Shown here: positions 35,935-46,200 of the stretch, one piece after another | How the letters are laid out: every line of letters starts with the position of its first letter | Numbering within the stretch: the stretch's first letter is position 1 | DNA from: CAZSSM01 sp964609385 | GTDB taxonomy: Bacteria; Planctomycetota; Planctomycetia; Isosphaerales; Isosphaeraceae | Direction of reading: 5' to 3' | Length of the DNA stretch: 64,000 nucleotides | NCBI GenBank assembly: GCA_964609385.1 | Contig: CAZSSM010000006.1 | Location: 1-64,000 of the forward strand | Position numbers and translations under genes: made by a program | The notes under the pieces: generated by a model | What the model was told of the DNA's origin: nothing | The model's database searches: none | What the model saw: the letters and a program-made list of their open reading frames with translations, nothing else

Positions 35935-38900
35935 ATGCGTCGCGTGTCCGCCGCCTTGCTGATTGTCTCGGTGCCGCTATTGGGGCTGCTCTGGCTGGTT
36001 CATCCGGTCCTTTTCGACAACCACCAGTTCTCCTTTCGCGACATCGGGCACTATTACTACCCGCTCCACAAAGTGGTGCAGGACGAGTGGGACGCAGGTC
36101 GTTGGCCGCTCTGGGAGCTTCAAGAGAATGCGGGGATGCCTTTGATGGGCAACCCGACGGCTGCGGTGCTCTATCCCGGTAAGCTCGTCTTTGGACTGCT
36201 CTCGCACGCCTGGGCGTCACGGCTCTACGTATTACTGCACGTGCTGCTGGCCTTGGGGACGATGTTTATCCTGCTCCAGAGTTGGGGCCTCAGTGGGCTC
36301 GCCTCGACCTTCGGCGCGGTCAGTTACGCCTTCGCGATCCCGGTCCTCTTCCAGTACTGCAACATCATCTATCTCGTCGGGGCGAGTTGGTTCCCATTGG
36401 GAATACTCGGCGTTGACATCTGGCTTCGGGGGGGGAGACGGTCGGGCGTGATCCTCCTCGCCGTCGCCCTGAGCCTGATGACCTTGGGCGGCGATCCGGA
36501 GACCGCTTACGTGCTCGGCCTTTGTGCTGGCGGCTACGCGTGGGGCCTTTCGCGTCGAGGTCGTGACGAATCGGGAGCCTCCGAGCCGTCTCAGCGGGCC
36601 TGGGCGGGGCGAGTCGCTTGGATCGCGATCGGGTTGATCATCTGGATCGTCAGTACGCTCGTGTTGGCGATCTTCAGGCGACAGTTCCATGTGATCCCGA
36701 TCGTCACGGACGTGCTGCCGACGCTCGGTCGTTGGATCGGACCGTTGATCTGGGGAGCGATCGGACTCCGGCTCATCATCGGCTGGATCCGACGCGGCCG
36801 AATCTCTGCATTCGGCAAGCGGACCCTCGGCCTGGTGATCGCGGCGACGTTCGCCGTCTTGGTGATGTCGGCGCAGTTGCTGCCGATCCTCGAGTTCGCC
36901 CGCCTGACCGTCCGCGCCGCCGATCAGGGGCCGCACGAGATCTACCCGTTCAGCATCGAACCCTACCGGATCGCCGAGTGGGTCTACCCGGGTCTCTATG
37001 GGGACGACCTAGGTCCGAACGGGTCGTGGCGACTGGTGATCCCGCCTCAGAGCAAGCACAAGACATGGGTCCCATCGCTTTATCTCGGGGCGGCCGCGAT
37101 CGTGTTAGGCTGGGGTGCTCTGGCTTTTCGGCATGGCCCGAGCCCCAAGCGCTGGCTGAGCCTGATCGCGGTGATCAGCTTGCTGGCCAGTTTCGGCGAG
37201 TTCACCAGCCCATTGCTCTGGGCTCGAGCGTTGCCGGCCTCTTGGCAGGAAGGCTTACCTCGCTCGGGTTTACAGGTCGGAGGACCGACCTACTTGGAAC
37301 CGACGCCGTTGGAGACCTGGCTGGGTCGCTCCGACGAGACTCAGGGGGTCGTGGCTCGCCATGACGGTTCGCTCTTCGATGGGGTCGGTAGCCTCTACAG
37401 CCTGATGGCCACGATCCTGCCCGGCTTCGGCTCGTTCCGCTATCCCAGTAAACTGTTGACGATCGTCTGCTTCGCTCTGGCCGGACTCGCCGCCTACCGA
37501 CTCGACGGGATCCTCAGTCGCGATCCGACGCCGTCCTCGGCGCCTGGTGCGGAATCAGGATCAAGGGCGGAGTCGAGTCCGAATCGGCCAGCACTCCGAC
37601 TCTCGACCTATCTGACGGCTTTGCTGGCGATCCTCGGGGGGATCGGGGCCTTGGTCCTGACGGTCATGCCCGAGCAATTCCTCAGTTTGCTCGTGGACAC
37701 CGACGCATTGAGTCGGGCCGATGTCCGAGCCATGTTCGTCGAGATCCGTGACATGCTGGCCCGCGACGCCATGGTCCTGTCTGGTCTGTGTCTCCTGCTC
37801 GGTCTGCTAAATTGGGCATCACGACGCGGCCGTTCGACGCTCGTCGTGCGCTTGGCGTTTCTTTTACTGGTGCTTCAAGCAATCGATTTGGCAAACGTTG
37901 CGTCACGGCACATATTCACAGTTTCACAATCAGACATGGATCGGACCCCCTGGGTCTTGGATCGGATCCTCGAGGCCGAACGCGACGACTCCTCGAAGGG
38001 GCCGTACCGGATTCACCGGATCCCAATTTGGTCGCCATTGTCAGTTCCAACCGACGAGTCGGGCCAGCAGCAGCGGGCGTTGTTCCGTTGGGAGCACAGC
38101 ACACTCCAGGCCAAGCACGGGCTCCTACACGACGTCAACTACACCTACACGTTGGGCGTCTCCGAGCTGTATGACTACTCGTTCTTCTTTGGGTCGTTCC
38201 GAAGGATCGTTAATCCCGATGTGGCTCAGGGCCTCGGGATGTCACCGGGCAGTCCGATCGTCTACATGCCTCGACGCAGCTTCGATCTCTGGAACACGCG
38301 ATATTTCATCGTGCCGGAGTACGTCAATCCTTCGCAGTGGAACAGCGATGATCGGGGCTTCGCTGCGCTCTTGCCCCAGACCGAGCGGATCTATCCGCCA
38401 AACGACGACGGCTCCGAGCAGATCGAGCCGGGGCTGGAAGCTGTGGAGTCGCCCGAGGTTGAGGACGTCCAGATCTATCGGAACCGGAACGCCCTGCCGC
38501 GTGCCTGGGTCGTCCGAGAGGCCCGGTTCGTCGAGCCGATCACTGGCCTCCGGCGTGAGGACCGGCAAGAACTCTTCCAGGAGATGATCTATCAAGGCGA
38601 CCCCATCTGGTTCGACCCCGATCGGTTCGCCTTCGATCCGCGACGGGTCGCTTGGGTCGAGGCCAATCCGGAACTCCAGCGCCAGCTTCAGCCACACTTC
38701 CTCAATGGCCTCGTTGTCAGCACTGCTGAATCCGACGCCATCGCGGTCCGCTACGACTCGCCACAGCGGGTCGAGATCGATGTGGCCTTGAACTTCCCCG
38801 GCCTCCTGATCCTCTCCGACGTCTACTACCCGGGCTGGCATTTGGAAATTGATGGCGAGCCGGCCGAGATCCTTCGAGTCAATCGAGTGATGCGAGGCGC

Positions 38901-39078
38901 GGCGGTCGAGGCAGGTCGACATCACTTGGTTTACACCTACGATCCGCTGAGTTTCCGGCTCGGGCTCGGGATCAGCCTGTTCGGACTGGCCGCCTTGGCC
39001 GTGGCGGTTGGGGTCGTCTGGCGATGGCCATGCTCGCGATTCGAGACGGTCCAACAGGCTAGCCCTGAAGACTCCTGA
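35935..39078 (+). CDS. YfhO family membrane protein
   Basis: The 1047-residue protein has about a dozen membrane segments in its N-terminal two thirds and a large soluble C-terminal part. The N-terminal loop carries DIGHYYYPLHKVVQDEWDAG and ENAGMPLMGNPTAAVLYPG, and the C-terminal region has NFPGLLILSDVYYPGWHLEI and MRGAAVEAGRHHLVYTYDP, both typical of YfhO, which takes part in adding sugars to cell-wall or lipoteichoic polymers in Firmicutes. In planctomycetes the polymer is unknown. A Ser/Pro-rich insert separates two halves of the membrane region. The terminator at 39071-39110 overlaps its stop codon. Confidence 0.85.
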   Translation: MRRVSAALLIVSVPLLGLLWLVHPVLFDNHQFSFRDIGHYYYPLHKVVQDEWDAGRWPLWELQENAGMPLMGNPTAAVLYPGKLVFGLLSHAWASRLYVLLHVLLALGTMFILLQSWGLSGLASTFGAVSYAFAIPVLFQYCNIIYLVGASWFPLGILGVDIWLRGGRRSGVILLAVALSLMTLGGDPETAYVLGLCAGGYAWGLSRRGRDESGASEPSQRAWAGRVAWIAIGLIIWIVSTLVLAIFRRQFHVIPIVTDVLPTLGRWIGPLIWGAIGLRLIIGWIRRGRISAFGKRTLGLVIAATFAVLVMSAQLLPILEFARLTVRAADQGPHEIYPFSIEPYRIAEWVYPGLYGDDLGPNGSWRLVIPPQSKHKTWVPSLYLGAAAIVLGWGALAFRHGPSPKRWLSLIAVISLLASFGEFTSPLLWARALPASWQEGLPRSGLQVGGPTYLEPTPLETWLGRSDETQGVVARHDGSLFDGVGSLYSLMATILPGFGSFRYPSKLLTIVCFALAGLAAYRLDGILSRDPTPSSAPGAESGSRAESSPNRPALRLSTYLTALLAILGGIGALVLTVMPEQFLSLLVDTDALSRADVRAMFVEIRDMLARDAMVLSGLCLLLGLLNWASRRGRSTLVVRLAFLLLVLQAIDLANVASRHIFTVSQSDMDRTPWVLDRILEAERDDSSKGPYRIHRIPIWSPLSVPTDESGQQQRALFRWEHSTLQAKHGLLHDVNYTYTLGVSELYDYSFFFGSFRRIVNPDVAQGLGMSPGSPIVYMPRRSFDLWNTRYFIVPEYVNPSQWNSDDRGFAALLPQTERIYPPNDDGSEQIEPGLEAVESPEVEDVQIYRNRNALPRAWVVREARFVEPITGLRREDRQELFQEMIYQGDPIWFDPDRFAFDPRRVAWVEANPELQRQLQPHFLNGLVVSTAESDAIAVRYDSPQRVEIDVALNFPGLLILSDVYYPGWHLEIDGEPAEILRVNRVMRGAAVEAGRHHLVYTYDPLSFRLGLGISLFGLAALAVAVGVVWRWPCSRFETVQQASPEDS

Positions 39079-39110
39079 TCGTTTCATGCCTCCAGACGAT
39101 CGGAGTTTTC
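39071..39110 (+). terminator. rho-independent terminator of the YfhO gene
   Basis: ACTCC-T-GATCGT at 39071-39082 pairs with ACGATCGGAGT at 39096-39106, with one bulged T, and is followed by TTTTC. It begins inside the last codons of the YfhO gene, which ends at 39078. Confidence 0.6.
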
Positions 39111-39365
39111 ACGATGCTCCGAACAGACACCGGCAAGTGGACCGATGAGCATCTGATCTTATGGGCGCAATCGATCGTCTGGACCGGAATGATCTATCGC
39201 ACCGGTCCTGAGATTTGTGGGAATCGGTCACCGCGTCGATGGTTTGGCCGACTGTCGCGATCCTCAGCGATATAATGTTCCGGGCCGAGTCTTCCGCTCG
39301 ATCGTCGGAACGACGCGTCCCCGGCCGCCCGTGCCCGCTCGAGCCGAAGAAGGTCGCCCCTACCG

Positions 39366-40790
39366 ATGAGCACGACAGCCTTGCCGGCTTCGACGCCCCA
39401 CGATCCGCGCCCTTGGGAATTCCGGGCCGAATCGATCGTGGTCCGGATCCGCTGGTTCGGGATCCTGATGGGGATCGTGCTGGTGGCCACCCGCTCGGAC
39501 TTGAGGAGTCCCGAGGCGATCGTGGCCTGCCTGATGCTCGGGACGATCTATACGACGCTGGACACAGCGTTCCACCTCCGCGGTGAGGTCTTTCTGAAAC
39601 GATGGCCGCTATTCGTCTCGATGATGGAAGCGCTGTTCATCGGCCTGCTCAGCTACTACGATACGGGCTTGGATAGCCCCTTTCTCTACTACTATTTTCT
39701 CTCGTTGATTTGCTGCGCAATGCGGTTCCGTCCAGCGGTCGCCTGGACGACGTTCGGCCTGGACGTCCTGAGCTTTGTGACGCTGGCGGCAGTCCTGGGC
39801 GCTCAAGCCGACCAGATCCCAAGCCTTCTCTTGGAGATCGTCATCCTGGCCTGGGTCACTTGGGCCAGCTCAAGCCTCTCGGGCTTGCTCAAGGCGGTCG
39901 GCCACGACCTCCGTCGCGCCAACCAGGACCTGCAACGCAACCGCGACGAGCTGGAGTGCCGCGTCGCCGAGCGGACCGCCGAGCTTCGCGATTCCCAGGC
40001 GCGGCTGCTGCATCAGGAGAAGATGGCCAACTTCGGACTGCTCGCCGCCGGGATCGCCCATGAAGTCGGTAACCCTCTGGCCGCGCTGAGTAACCTCGTC
40101 CAAATGCTTCAACGTCGACACGACGACGACTACACCACCGAGAAGCTCGAGCTGGCCGCCCGCCAACTGTTTCGGATTCGCCGGACGATCCGCGAGCTGA
40201 TCGACTTCTCTAGGCCAGGGGGCGACTCGATCCGACCGCTCCGGATCGTCGATGTCGTCGAGGAAGCCCTCAACATCGCCAAATACTATCAGCGGACCAA
40301 GGACCGACGGATCACCACTGAGATCGCCGAGGATCTACCCCGGATCCGGGCCATTCCCGATCACCTGATGCAAATCGTGCTCAACCTGATCCTCAACGCC
40401 GTCGACGCGACCGAGAGACGCGGCTCGATCCGAATCCACGCGAGGACCCAGACCGACTGGATCGTCCTGGAGATCGAAGATGATGGCCGCGGGATTCCGG
40501 ACCACCTCAAAGAACGGGTCTTCACCCCCTACTTCACAACCAAACCGCGGGGAACCGGCCTGGGCCTCTACGTCTGCCAGAACGTCGCCCGCGACTACGG
40601 CGGCTACCTGAGCTTCGCCGACCGCGACGGGGGCGGCACCGTCTTCTCGCTCTGGATCCCGACCGACGCGCACGTTTCGCCCGCCTCCTCAACCCGGTCC
40701 GATCCGCTCGATATCGATCGGCGCTCGGCTGCAGGCGTGTCGACGGATCGCCCGTCGATGGCATTGCCGATGCACGGAGGAACACCCTGA
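39366..40790 (+). CDS. membrane sensor histidine kinase
   Basis: The 474-residue protein has an N-terminal block of about six hydrophobic segments (about 30-175), a coiled-coil linker (about 180-215), a HisKA domain with phosphoacceptor His232 in GIAHEVGNPLAAL, and a catalytic ATPase domain with the N box (VLNLILNAVDATE), EDDGRGIPDHLK and TKPRGTGLGLYV. It is a hybrid of membrane sensing and NtrB-type kinase features. It overlaps the response regulator start by one base in the junction TGATG, so the pair is expressed together. The signal is unknown. An ATG-proximal start is supported by CGAAGAAGG upstream. Confidence 0.94.
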   Translation: MSTTALPASTPHDPRPWEFRAESIVVRIRWFGILMGIVLVATRSDLRSPEAIVACLMLGTIYTTLDTAFHLRGEVFLKRWPLFVSMMEALFIGLLSYYDTGLDSPFLYYYFLSLICCAMRFRPAVAWTTFGLDVLSFVTLAAVLGAQADQIPSLLLEIVILAWVTWASSSLSGLLKAVGHDLRRANQDLQRNRDELECRVAERTAELRDSQARLLHQEKMANFGLLAAGIAHEVGNPLAALSNLVQMLQRRHDDDYTTEKLELAARQLFRIRRTIRELIDFSRPGGDSIRPLRIVDVVEEALNIAKYYQRTKDRRITTEIAEDLPRIRAIPDHLMQIVLNLILNAVDATERRGSIRIHARTQTDWIVLEIEDDGRGIPDHLKERVFTPYFTTKPRGTGLGLYVCQNVARDYGGYLSFADRDGGGTVFSLWIPTDAHVSPASSTRSDPLDIDRRSAAGVSTDRPSMALPMHGGTP

Positions 40791-42202
40791 TGGCCCCGAT
40801 CCCCCTCTCCGAGCCGGAACTCGGCCCACACCTGGCAGGCGATCGCCCCGAGCCGGTCCATCGCGCCCGGCTGTTGATCGTTGACGACGAGGAGGTCATC
40901 GCGCAGACGCTTCAGGAATTCCTCCAAGGCGAAGGCTACGAGGTCACCTGTGCTTCCGAAGCCGAGGAGGCTCTGAGAGCTCTGGAGGCCCACGATCCGG
41001 ACATCGTGCTCTGCGACGTCCAATTGCCCGGGGGCGATGGGCTCGACCTGCTCGACCGGATTCTCGACCGACGCCCCGAAACGCTGGTCATGATCATCAC
41101 CGCTTACGCGACCGTCGAGGATGCGGTGACCGCCTTCAAGCGCGGTGCCCAGGATTACCTGATGAAGCCGGTGATCTTCGACGAGTTGCTCACCAAACTG
41201 CAACGACTCCTGGAGTTCCGGCAGCTCTCAAGGGAGAACCAGGCGCTACGCCGCCATCTGCACGGCGAGTTCGATCCGACCACCTTGGTCGGCGACAGCC
41301 ACCCGATGCAACAGGTCAAGCGGCTCATCTCCAAGGTCGGTCCGACCCATGCCAACGTCCTGATCACCGGCGAGAGCGGGACGGGCAAGGAACTGGCCGC
41401 CCGCGCATTGCACTCGCTCTGGACCGAGCCCGACGCCGCCTTCCTGGCCATCAACTGCGCAGCGATTCCGCACGACCTGCTTGAGAACCAGCTCTTCGGC
41501 CACGTCCGAGGCGCGTTCACCGGCGCTGATCGGGACCACGTCGGCCTGTTCGTCGCTGCCGGTGAAGGAACGATTTTCCTGGACGAGATCGGCGAGTTGC
41601 CCGCTGCGACCCAGGCTAAGCTGCTTCGCGCCATCGAGGCCCGCGAAGTCCTACCCGTCGGCGCGACCAAGCCGGTCCCGGTCCGCGCCCGGCTGTTGGC
41701 AGCCACCAACAAGTCGTTGCCTGACGAGGTCCGCCACGGTCGGTTCCGCGAAGATCTCTACTATCGGCTCAACGTCGTGACAATCGAGATGCCACCACTC
41801 CGCGATCGGCCCGAAGACATCCCCGAGTTGGTTCGCGCGCTGCTCCGACACCACGCTCGACGCCTGGACAAGCGGATCGACGGAGTCGACAATGCGACGA
41901 TGCGCTGCCTGATGGGCGCTCCGTGGAAGGGCAACGTTCGCGAACTGGATAACGCCCTGGAACGCGCGGCGATCCTCGGCGAAGGACCGATCTTGGGTCT
42001 GACGGACTTCCCTCCCGAGATGACCGGTGTCCGGCACGAGGATCGTGGGGATGATCTGAAGGCGGCCGTAGCCCGGTTCGAACATCAGCACATCCAGCGC
42101 GTCCTCGATTCGTGTGGGGGCGACAAACGCGTGGCCGCCAAGCGCCTTGGATTAGCGCTGTCCTCGCTCTATCGGAAGCTGGACGAATACCGTTTTCGTT
42201 GA
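40790..42202 (+). CDS. NtrC-family sigma-54-dependent response regulator
   Basis: The 470-residue protein has a receiver domain with phosphoacceptor Asp76 (DIVLCDVQLPGGDG), a AAA+ domain with Walker A GESGTGKE (194-201), the sigma-54 contact loop GAFTGA (241-246) and Walker B TIFLDE (261-266), and a C-terminal Fis-type helix-turn-helix (KRVAAKRLGLALSSLYRKLDEY). All features needed for activation of sigma-54 RNA polymerase are intact. It is coupled to the histidine kinase by a TGATG junction, which implies the two are cognate partners. I found no consensus sigma-54 promoter in this window that would mark its target. Confidence 0.95.
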   Translation: MAPIPLSEPELGPHLAGDRPEPVHRARLLIVDDEEVIAQTLQEFLQGEGYEVTCASEAEEALRALEAHDPDIVLCDVQLPGGDGLDLLDRILDRRPETLVMIITAYATVEDAVTAFKRGAQDYLMKPVIFDELLTKLQRLLEFRQLSRENQALRRHLHGEFDPTTLVGDSHPMQQVKRLISKVGPTHANVLITGESGTGKELAARALHSLWTEPDAAFLAINCAAIPHDLLENQLFGHVRGAFTGADRDHVGLFVAAGEGTIFLDEIGELPAATQAKLLRAIEAREVLPVGATKPVPVRARLLAATNKSLPDEVRHGRFREDLYYRLNVVTIEMPPLRDRPEDIPELVRALLRHHARRLDKRIDGVDNATMRCLMGAPWKGNVRELDNALERAAILGEGPILGLTDFPPEMTGVRHEDRGDDLKAAVARFEHQHIQRVLDSCGGDKRVAAKRLGLALSSLYRKLDEYRFR

Positions 42203-42305
42203 CCGCCCCGCCTCGGGCCGGAACGCCGGCCGAGCCGCAGCAGAGCAGAGCCAAGGATCCGTGACGTCGACGGATCCCGGTTCCGGACCGGAGGAGAGTC
42301 CCTCG

Positions 42306-43121
42306 ATGCGATGCACGCGTTGTGGAGGATGGGCCGTCCCCCAAACCTTGGGACGCGATCCGCACGCCGGCCTGATCTTCGGTTGGTGTCGGGAGTGTCT
42401 CACCCACCTGGCAATCCCGCATACTCAGGCCGAGCCAGTCCGGGGCCGTGGGCGGTCACACGCCCGGCTCTTCCGACGTCTCGTCTGCACACAGACAGTC
42501 TCGGGCTTCGTCCAAGCCGACCCGAGTGCATCGACTGATCCCACGCTCGACGTGTCTCCGTCATCCGTGAGAGCCACTCAACCGAGCGATCAGCAACTCG
42601 ACCAACGCCGTTGGCTCCCGGCGGCCTTGGGGATCTCGATCGCCTTCTTCGGGCTGTTGATGATAGCCGTCGCAATCGTGACCGGGTCGGACTCCACAGC
42701 GCTCGATGACTTGGAGTCTGAGAACGACCCCATGTTCGACGCGGCCGTTGCACCACAAGTCAATGAGCCTCCACGCGGTCTGTTCGGTGTTGGGGGAGCT
42801 GCCGCAGGGCTCTTCGGCCTCTCCTTCTGGGTCCTGAGTCAACGGCCCAGCGACCGATATCGGATGGCGCTCCGCGCAGTCCAGGCGGCATCGGTCGTGG
42901 GCCTAATGACTGTCGTCTTGCTCGACCTCCGCGCCGAGTTCGCTCCGAGACCCGTGGTTCTAACCCTCGGCTTGCTTTCGGTCATGGCCCTCGTCATCTC
43001 GATGTGGCTGGACCGACACCACGTTGCTGATACTCCGGTCGCGACGCCCAACATCGACCATGCCCCGATGACCCCGTCGGAACCAGGAGCCGATGGAGCC
43101 TCAACCCGGATCCCATGGTGA
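42306..43121 (+). CDS. zinc-ribbon membrane protein
   Basis: The 271-residue product begins with a short zinc-ribbon-like segment (MRCTRCGGWAV, then GWCRECLTHL; two CxxC pairs), then a Ser/Pro-rich linker and four hydrophobic segments at about 103-125, 160-175, 196-215 and 221-240. No enzyme motif is visible. The ATG at 42306 has GGAGGAG 9 bases upstream; the frame from GTG at 42261 adds 15 residues and has no good ribosome binding site. It follows the NtrC-type regulator by about 100 bases on the same strand. Confidence 0.65.
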   Translation: MRCTRCGGWAVPQTLGRDPHAGLIFGWCRECLTHLAIPHTQAEPVRGRGRSHARLFRRLVCTQTVSGFVQADPSASTDPTLDVSPSSVRATQPSDQQLDQRRWLPAALGISIAFFGLLMIAVAIVTGSDSTALDDLESENDPMFDAAVAPQVNEPPRGLFGVGGAAAGLFGLSFWVLSQRPSDRYRMALRAVQAASVVGLMTVVLLDLRAEFAPRPVVLTLGLLSVMALVISMWLDRHHVADTPVATPNIDHAPMTPSEPGADGASTRIPW

Positions 43122-43265
43122 TCGATGCCTCTCCCGCCCGTGGTTCCGGCCGGTGATATCAACCACCATCCTTGAACCAAAGCATAGCGCCCATCCGACT
43201 TGCTGAACGGACCAGATGGACTCTATTCATTTGAACATCAGTACGCTTTCATTTCATGGGAACGA

Positions 43266-46200
43266 TCACGACTCGACATTGAGCAAAGTCCAGTTGGCCA
43301 AGATCGACGGGTCAATGTCAGCTTCATCATCGCCGTCGCCGCCATCGATGGTGCCGATTAGGCTGACTGTCGAGTCGACTTGGACGACGTCGTCCCCGCC
43401 GAAGGCCAAAAGCAGAACGCGGTCGAAGGCATCGGCGTCGATAAGGTAGACGTCCTGGAGCGTCCCGAGGGCGTTGAAGCGTCGAGCCCGGGTCAGCCCT
43501 TGACCGGCGATGAAGGCCAGGTCGAATCGATCGTTGCCCGGACCCCCGGGCAGGACGTATTGGTCCGCCCCCGCATCACCGACCATCGTGTCCCGACCGC
43601 GTGACCCATCGAGGGTGTCGTCGCCATCGCCACCGGAGAGGCTGTCGAAACCCTGACCGCCGACGATCTGGTCGTCGCCGATCCCTCCGAGGATCGTGTC
43701 GCGACTGTTGTTGCCCTCCAAGGTATCGTTGCCGGCTTGACCCTCGATCCAATCGTCTCCGAAGGCGCCCAGTACCAGGTCGTTGCCGTCGCCGGCCCAG
43801 ATGGTGTCGTCGCCGCCATGGCCGACGATCGTGTCATGACCGGCCCCGCCATCGATCCAGTCCTCGCGTCGGGCGCCGGTGATGTCGTCGTCACCGTCAC
43901 GACCCCAGATGGTGTCGTCACCGTCGCCCCCGGAAACGGTGTCGTCGCCCGCACCGGCATCGATCTCATCGGCACCTCGCGAACCCATCATCAAGTCGTT
44001 GCCGATTCCGCCGTCTAGTGTGTCGTGACCATGGTGACTCAGAAGCGTGTCATCGTCAGCCTGTCCGTAAAGCTCGTCGTCACCGCTGTTGCCCTGGAGT
44101 TCATCGTCGCCGTCACCGCCGTAGATCTCGTCATCGCCGCTGCGGCCGACAAGGGTGTCGTTGCCGTCGTGACCGACTAGTCGGTTCGCCTCGGAGTCGC
44201 CGAAGATCAGGTCGTCGAAAACGCTGCCGTCAACGTCCTCGATCCCGGCGATCCCTTGGGTCACCGTCGCCGCGCCGACGTTTAGGTCGACCGTGACGGC
44301 ATCGAGGTAGCCACTGTAGTCGAGATGATCGGTTCCCGGACCACCCACCAGGAGGCCCACCGTCTGGCTCAGGTTCGTGAAGCCGTCCATGAGGAAGACA
44401 TCGTCGTTCGGACCGGCGTCGATGTCGATCGAGGCGGATCCCAAGTTGAACGTATCCTGGCCCGAGCCTGCACTCAGTTCGATCCGTTCGATCTGGCTGT
44501 ATTGGACCAACGCATTCCCGTTGCGCTCGATGGAGGTCGAGGTCACCCGGTATGCGTTGTCGTCCGCCTCGTTACGATCGTCCAAGGTTAACCGGTCGTC
44601 GCCCGACTCTCCGTTAATCGAAATCATCGAGGCGATGCTGTCCAAGCTCCTCGACGTCGGTGCGAGGGCAAAGTGATCGTCGCCGAGACCACCCAAAAGC
44701 GAGATCGTCGTGCCACTCAACGTCGACTCGACCCCGAAGTGATCGTTGCCCGAGCCCCCTCGATACGTGACCGAGTCGACATTGCTGTAATGGATCGTGC
44801 CGGCCCCTTGACGCTCCAAGGTGCTCGACGTCACGTTCACCGCGACGTCGGCTGTCTCGGCCTGATCGTCGACCTGGACGTGGTCGGTCCCGCCATTGCC
44901 ATAGACGTGCACGTCCCTACGGACATCCTTGAGGTCCTGAGACATCGGGGTGACGCGGAACAAGTCGTCCCCACTCTGGCCGTACAGATGGGTCGTCGTC
45001 GAGCTATCGGTTGACTCAACATCAAAGGTGTTGCCGCCCGTGCCACCCAGAAGAGAGACGGTTTCAAGGCTGCTGTGTGAAAAGACAGTTGTCCCATCGC
45101 GCTGAATGCTCGATGAATGAATCGCATATGTGTGAACACTATCCGACATGTTGTCAAAGAGCGTCGCCTCGTCGACGCCCGCTTCACCATAGACCGTCAG
45201 CAGAGCGGAGAGCCCATCGAGGTTCTGGTCGGTCGGGCTGACATCGACCTGGTCATCGCCATCGCCCAAATGGATCGTCAACGGGCTCGAGGACCCGAGG
45301 CCCTCCACGTCCACCGATTCCGCACCCGACCCAGTCCGCAACGTAATCGATTCCATGGTCCCGTAGGAGAAGGTAACCGAATCGTTCCGGACGATCGACG
45401 ATGAGTTGATCCGATAGGCTGTGTCGTCGACCTCCGCACGATCATCGAGGCTCAGCGTGTCGCTGCCGTCTTCGCCAAAGGTCGTGACGTTACCGTCGAA
45501 GTCGTCGAGTTCCTGATCGCCGGGGCTGAGTTCGAATTCATCGTTGCCGGGACCGCCATAGAGGAACATGTCGCTGAGGGCGCTCGAGCTAGTCAACTCG
45601 AATTGATCGTGACCGGCGCCCCCATAGAGGTAAACCTCTTCGGTATTCACGTGCGAGTAGACTGTGGAGTCGTCGCGGGTGATGGAACTGGAGGTGACCA
45701 GGAAGTCGACGTCGGCGGCCTCGTCGCGATCCCAAAGCGCGATCGTGTCGTCGCCGAGGCCAGCGCTAAAGGTGACGTCGCCGGCGATTGAGGACAGGGT
45801 CCGATCGGTTGGGCTTAGGTCGACCCGATCGTCCCCATCGCCCGAACCGAGGGTCAGGCTGGTCGATGAGGCGAGGGACTCGACTTCGAAGTCATCGTTG
45901 CCGGCGCCGGAGAGGATCGAGACCGACTCGATCGTGCTGTAGGTGACCTGGGCGGCTCCATCCCGGTTGATCGTGCTCGAGGTGATCACGTAGTCGTGGC
46001 CCTCGGCGCTCAAGCCATCGTTGACCGTTAGCGTGTCGTCACCCTCCTCGCCGTACAGGACGAGGGCGCCCTGGATCGCGTCGAGGTCCCGATCCGTCGG
46101 CGTGACCGAGAACACGTCGTCGCCCAAGTTCCCGAAGACAGTCAGGGACGTGTTGGAGGTCGACGAGTCCACGCTCATGATGTCGTCGCCGGTTCCCGCC

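Noticed and set aside
43600..44300. Short forward ORFs rich in Arg and Cys opposite the RTX array
   Set aside because: They mirror the GGDGDD repeats in another frame and are repeat shadows.
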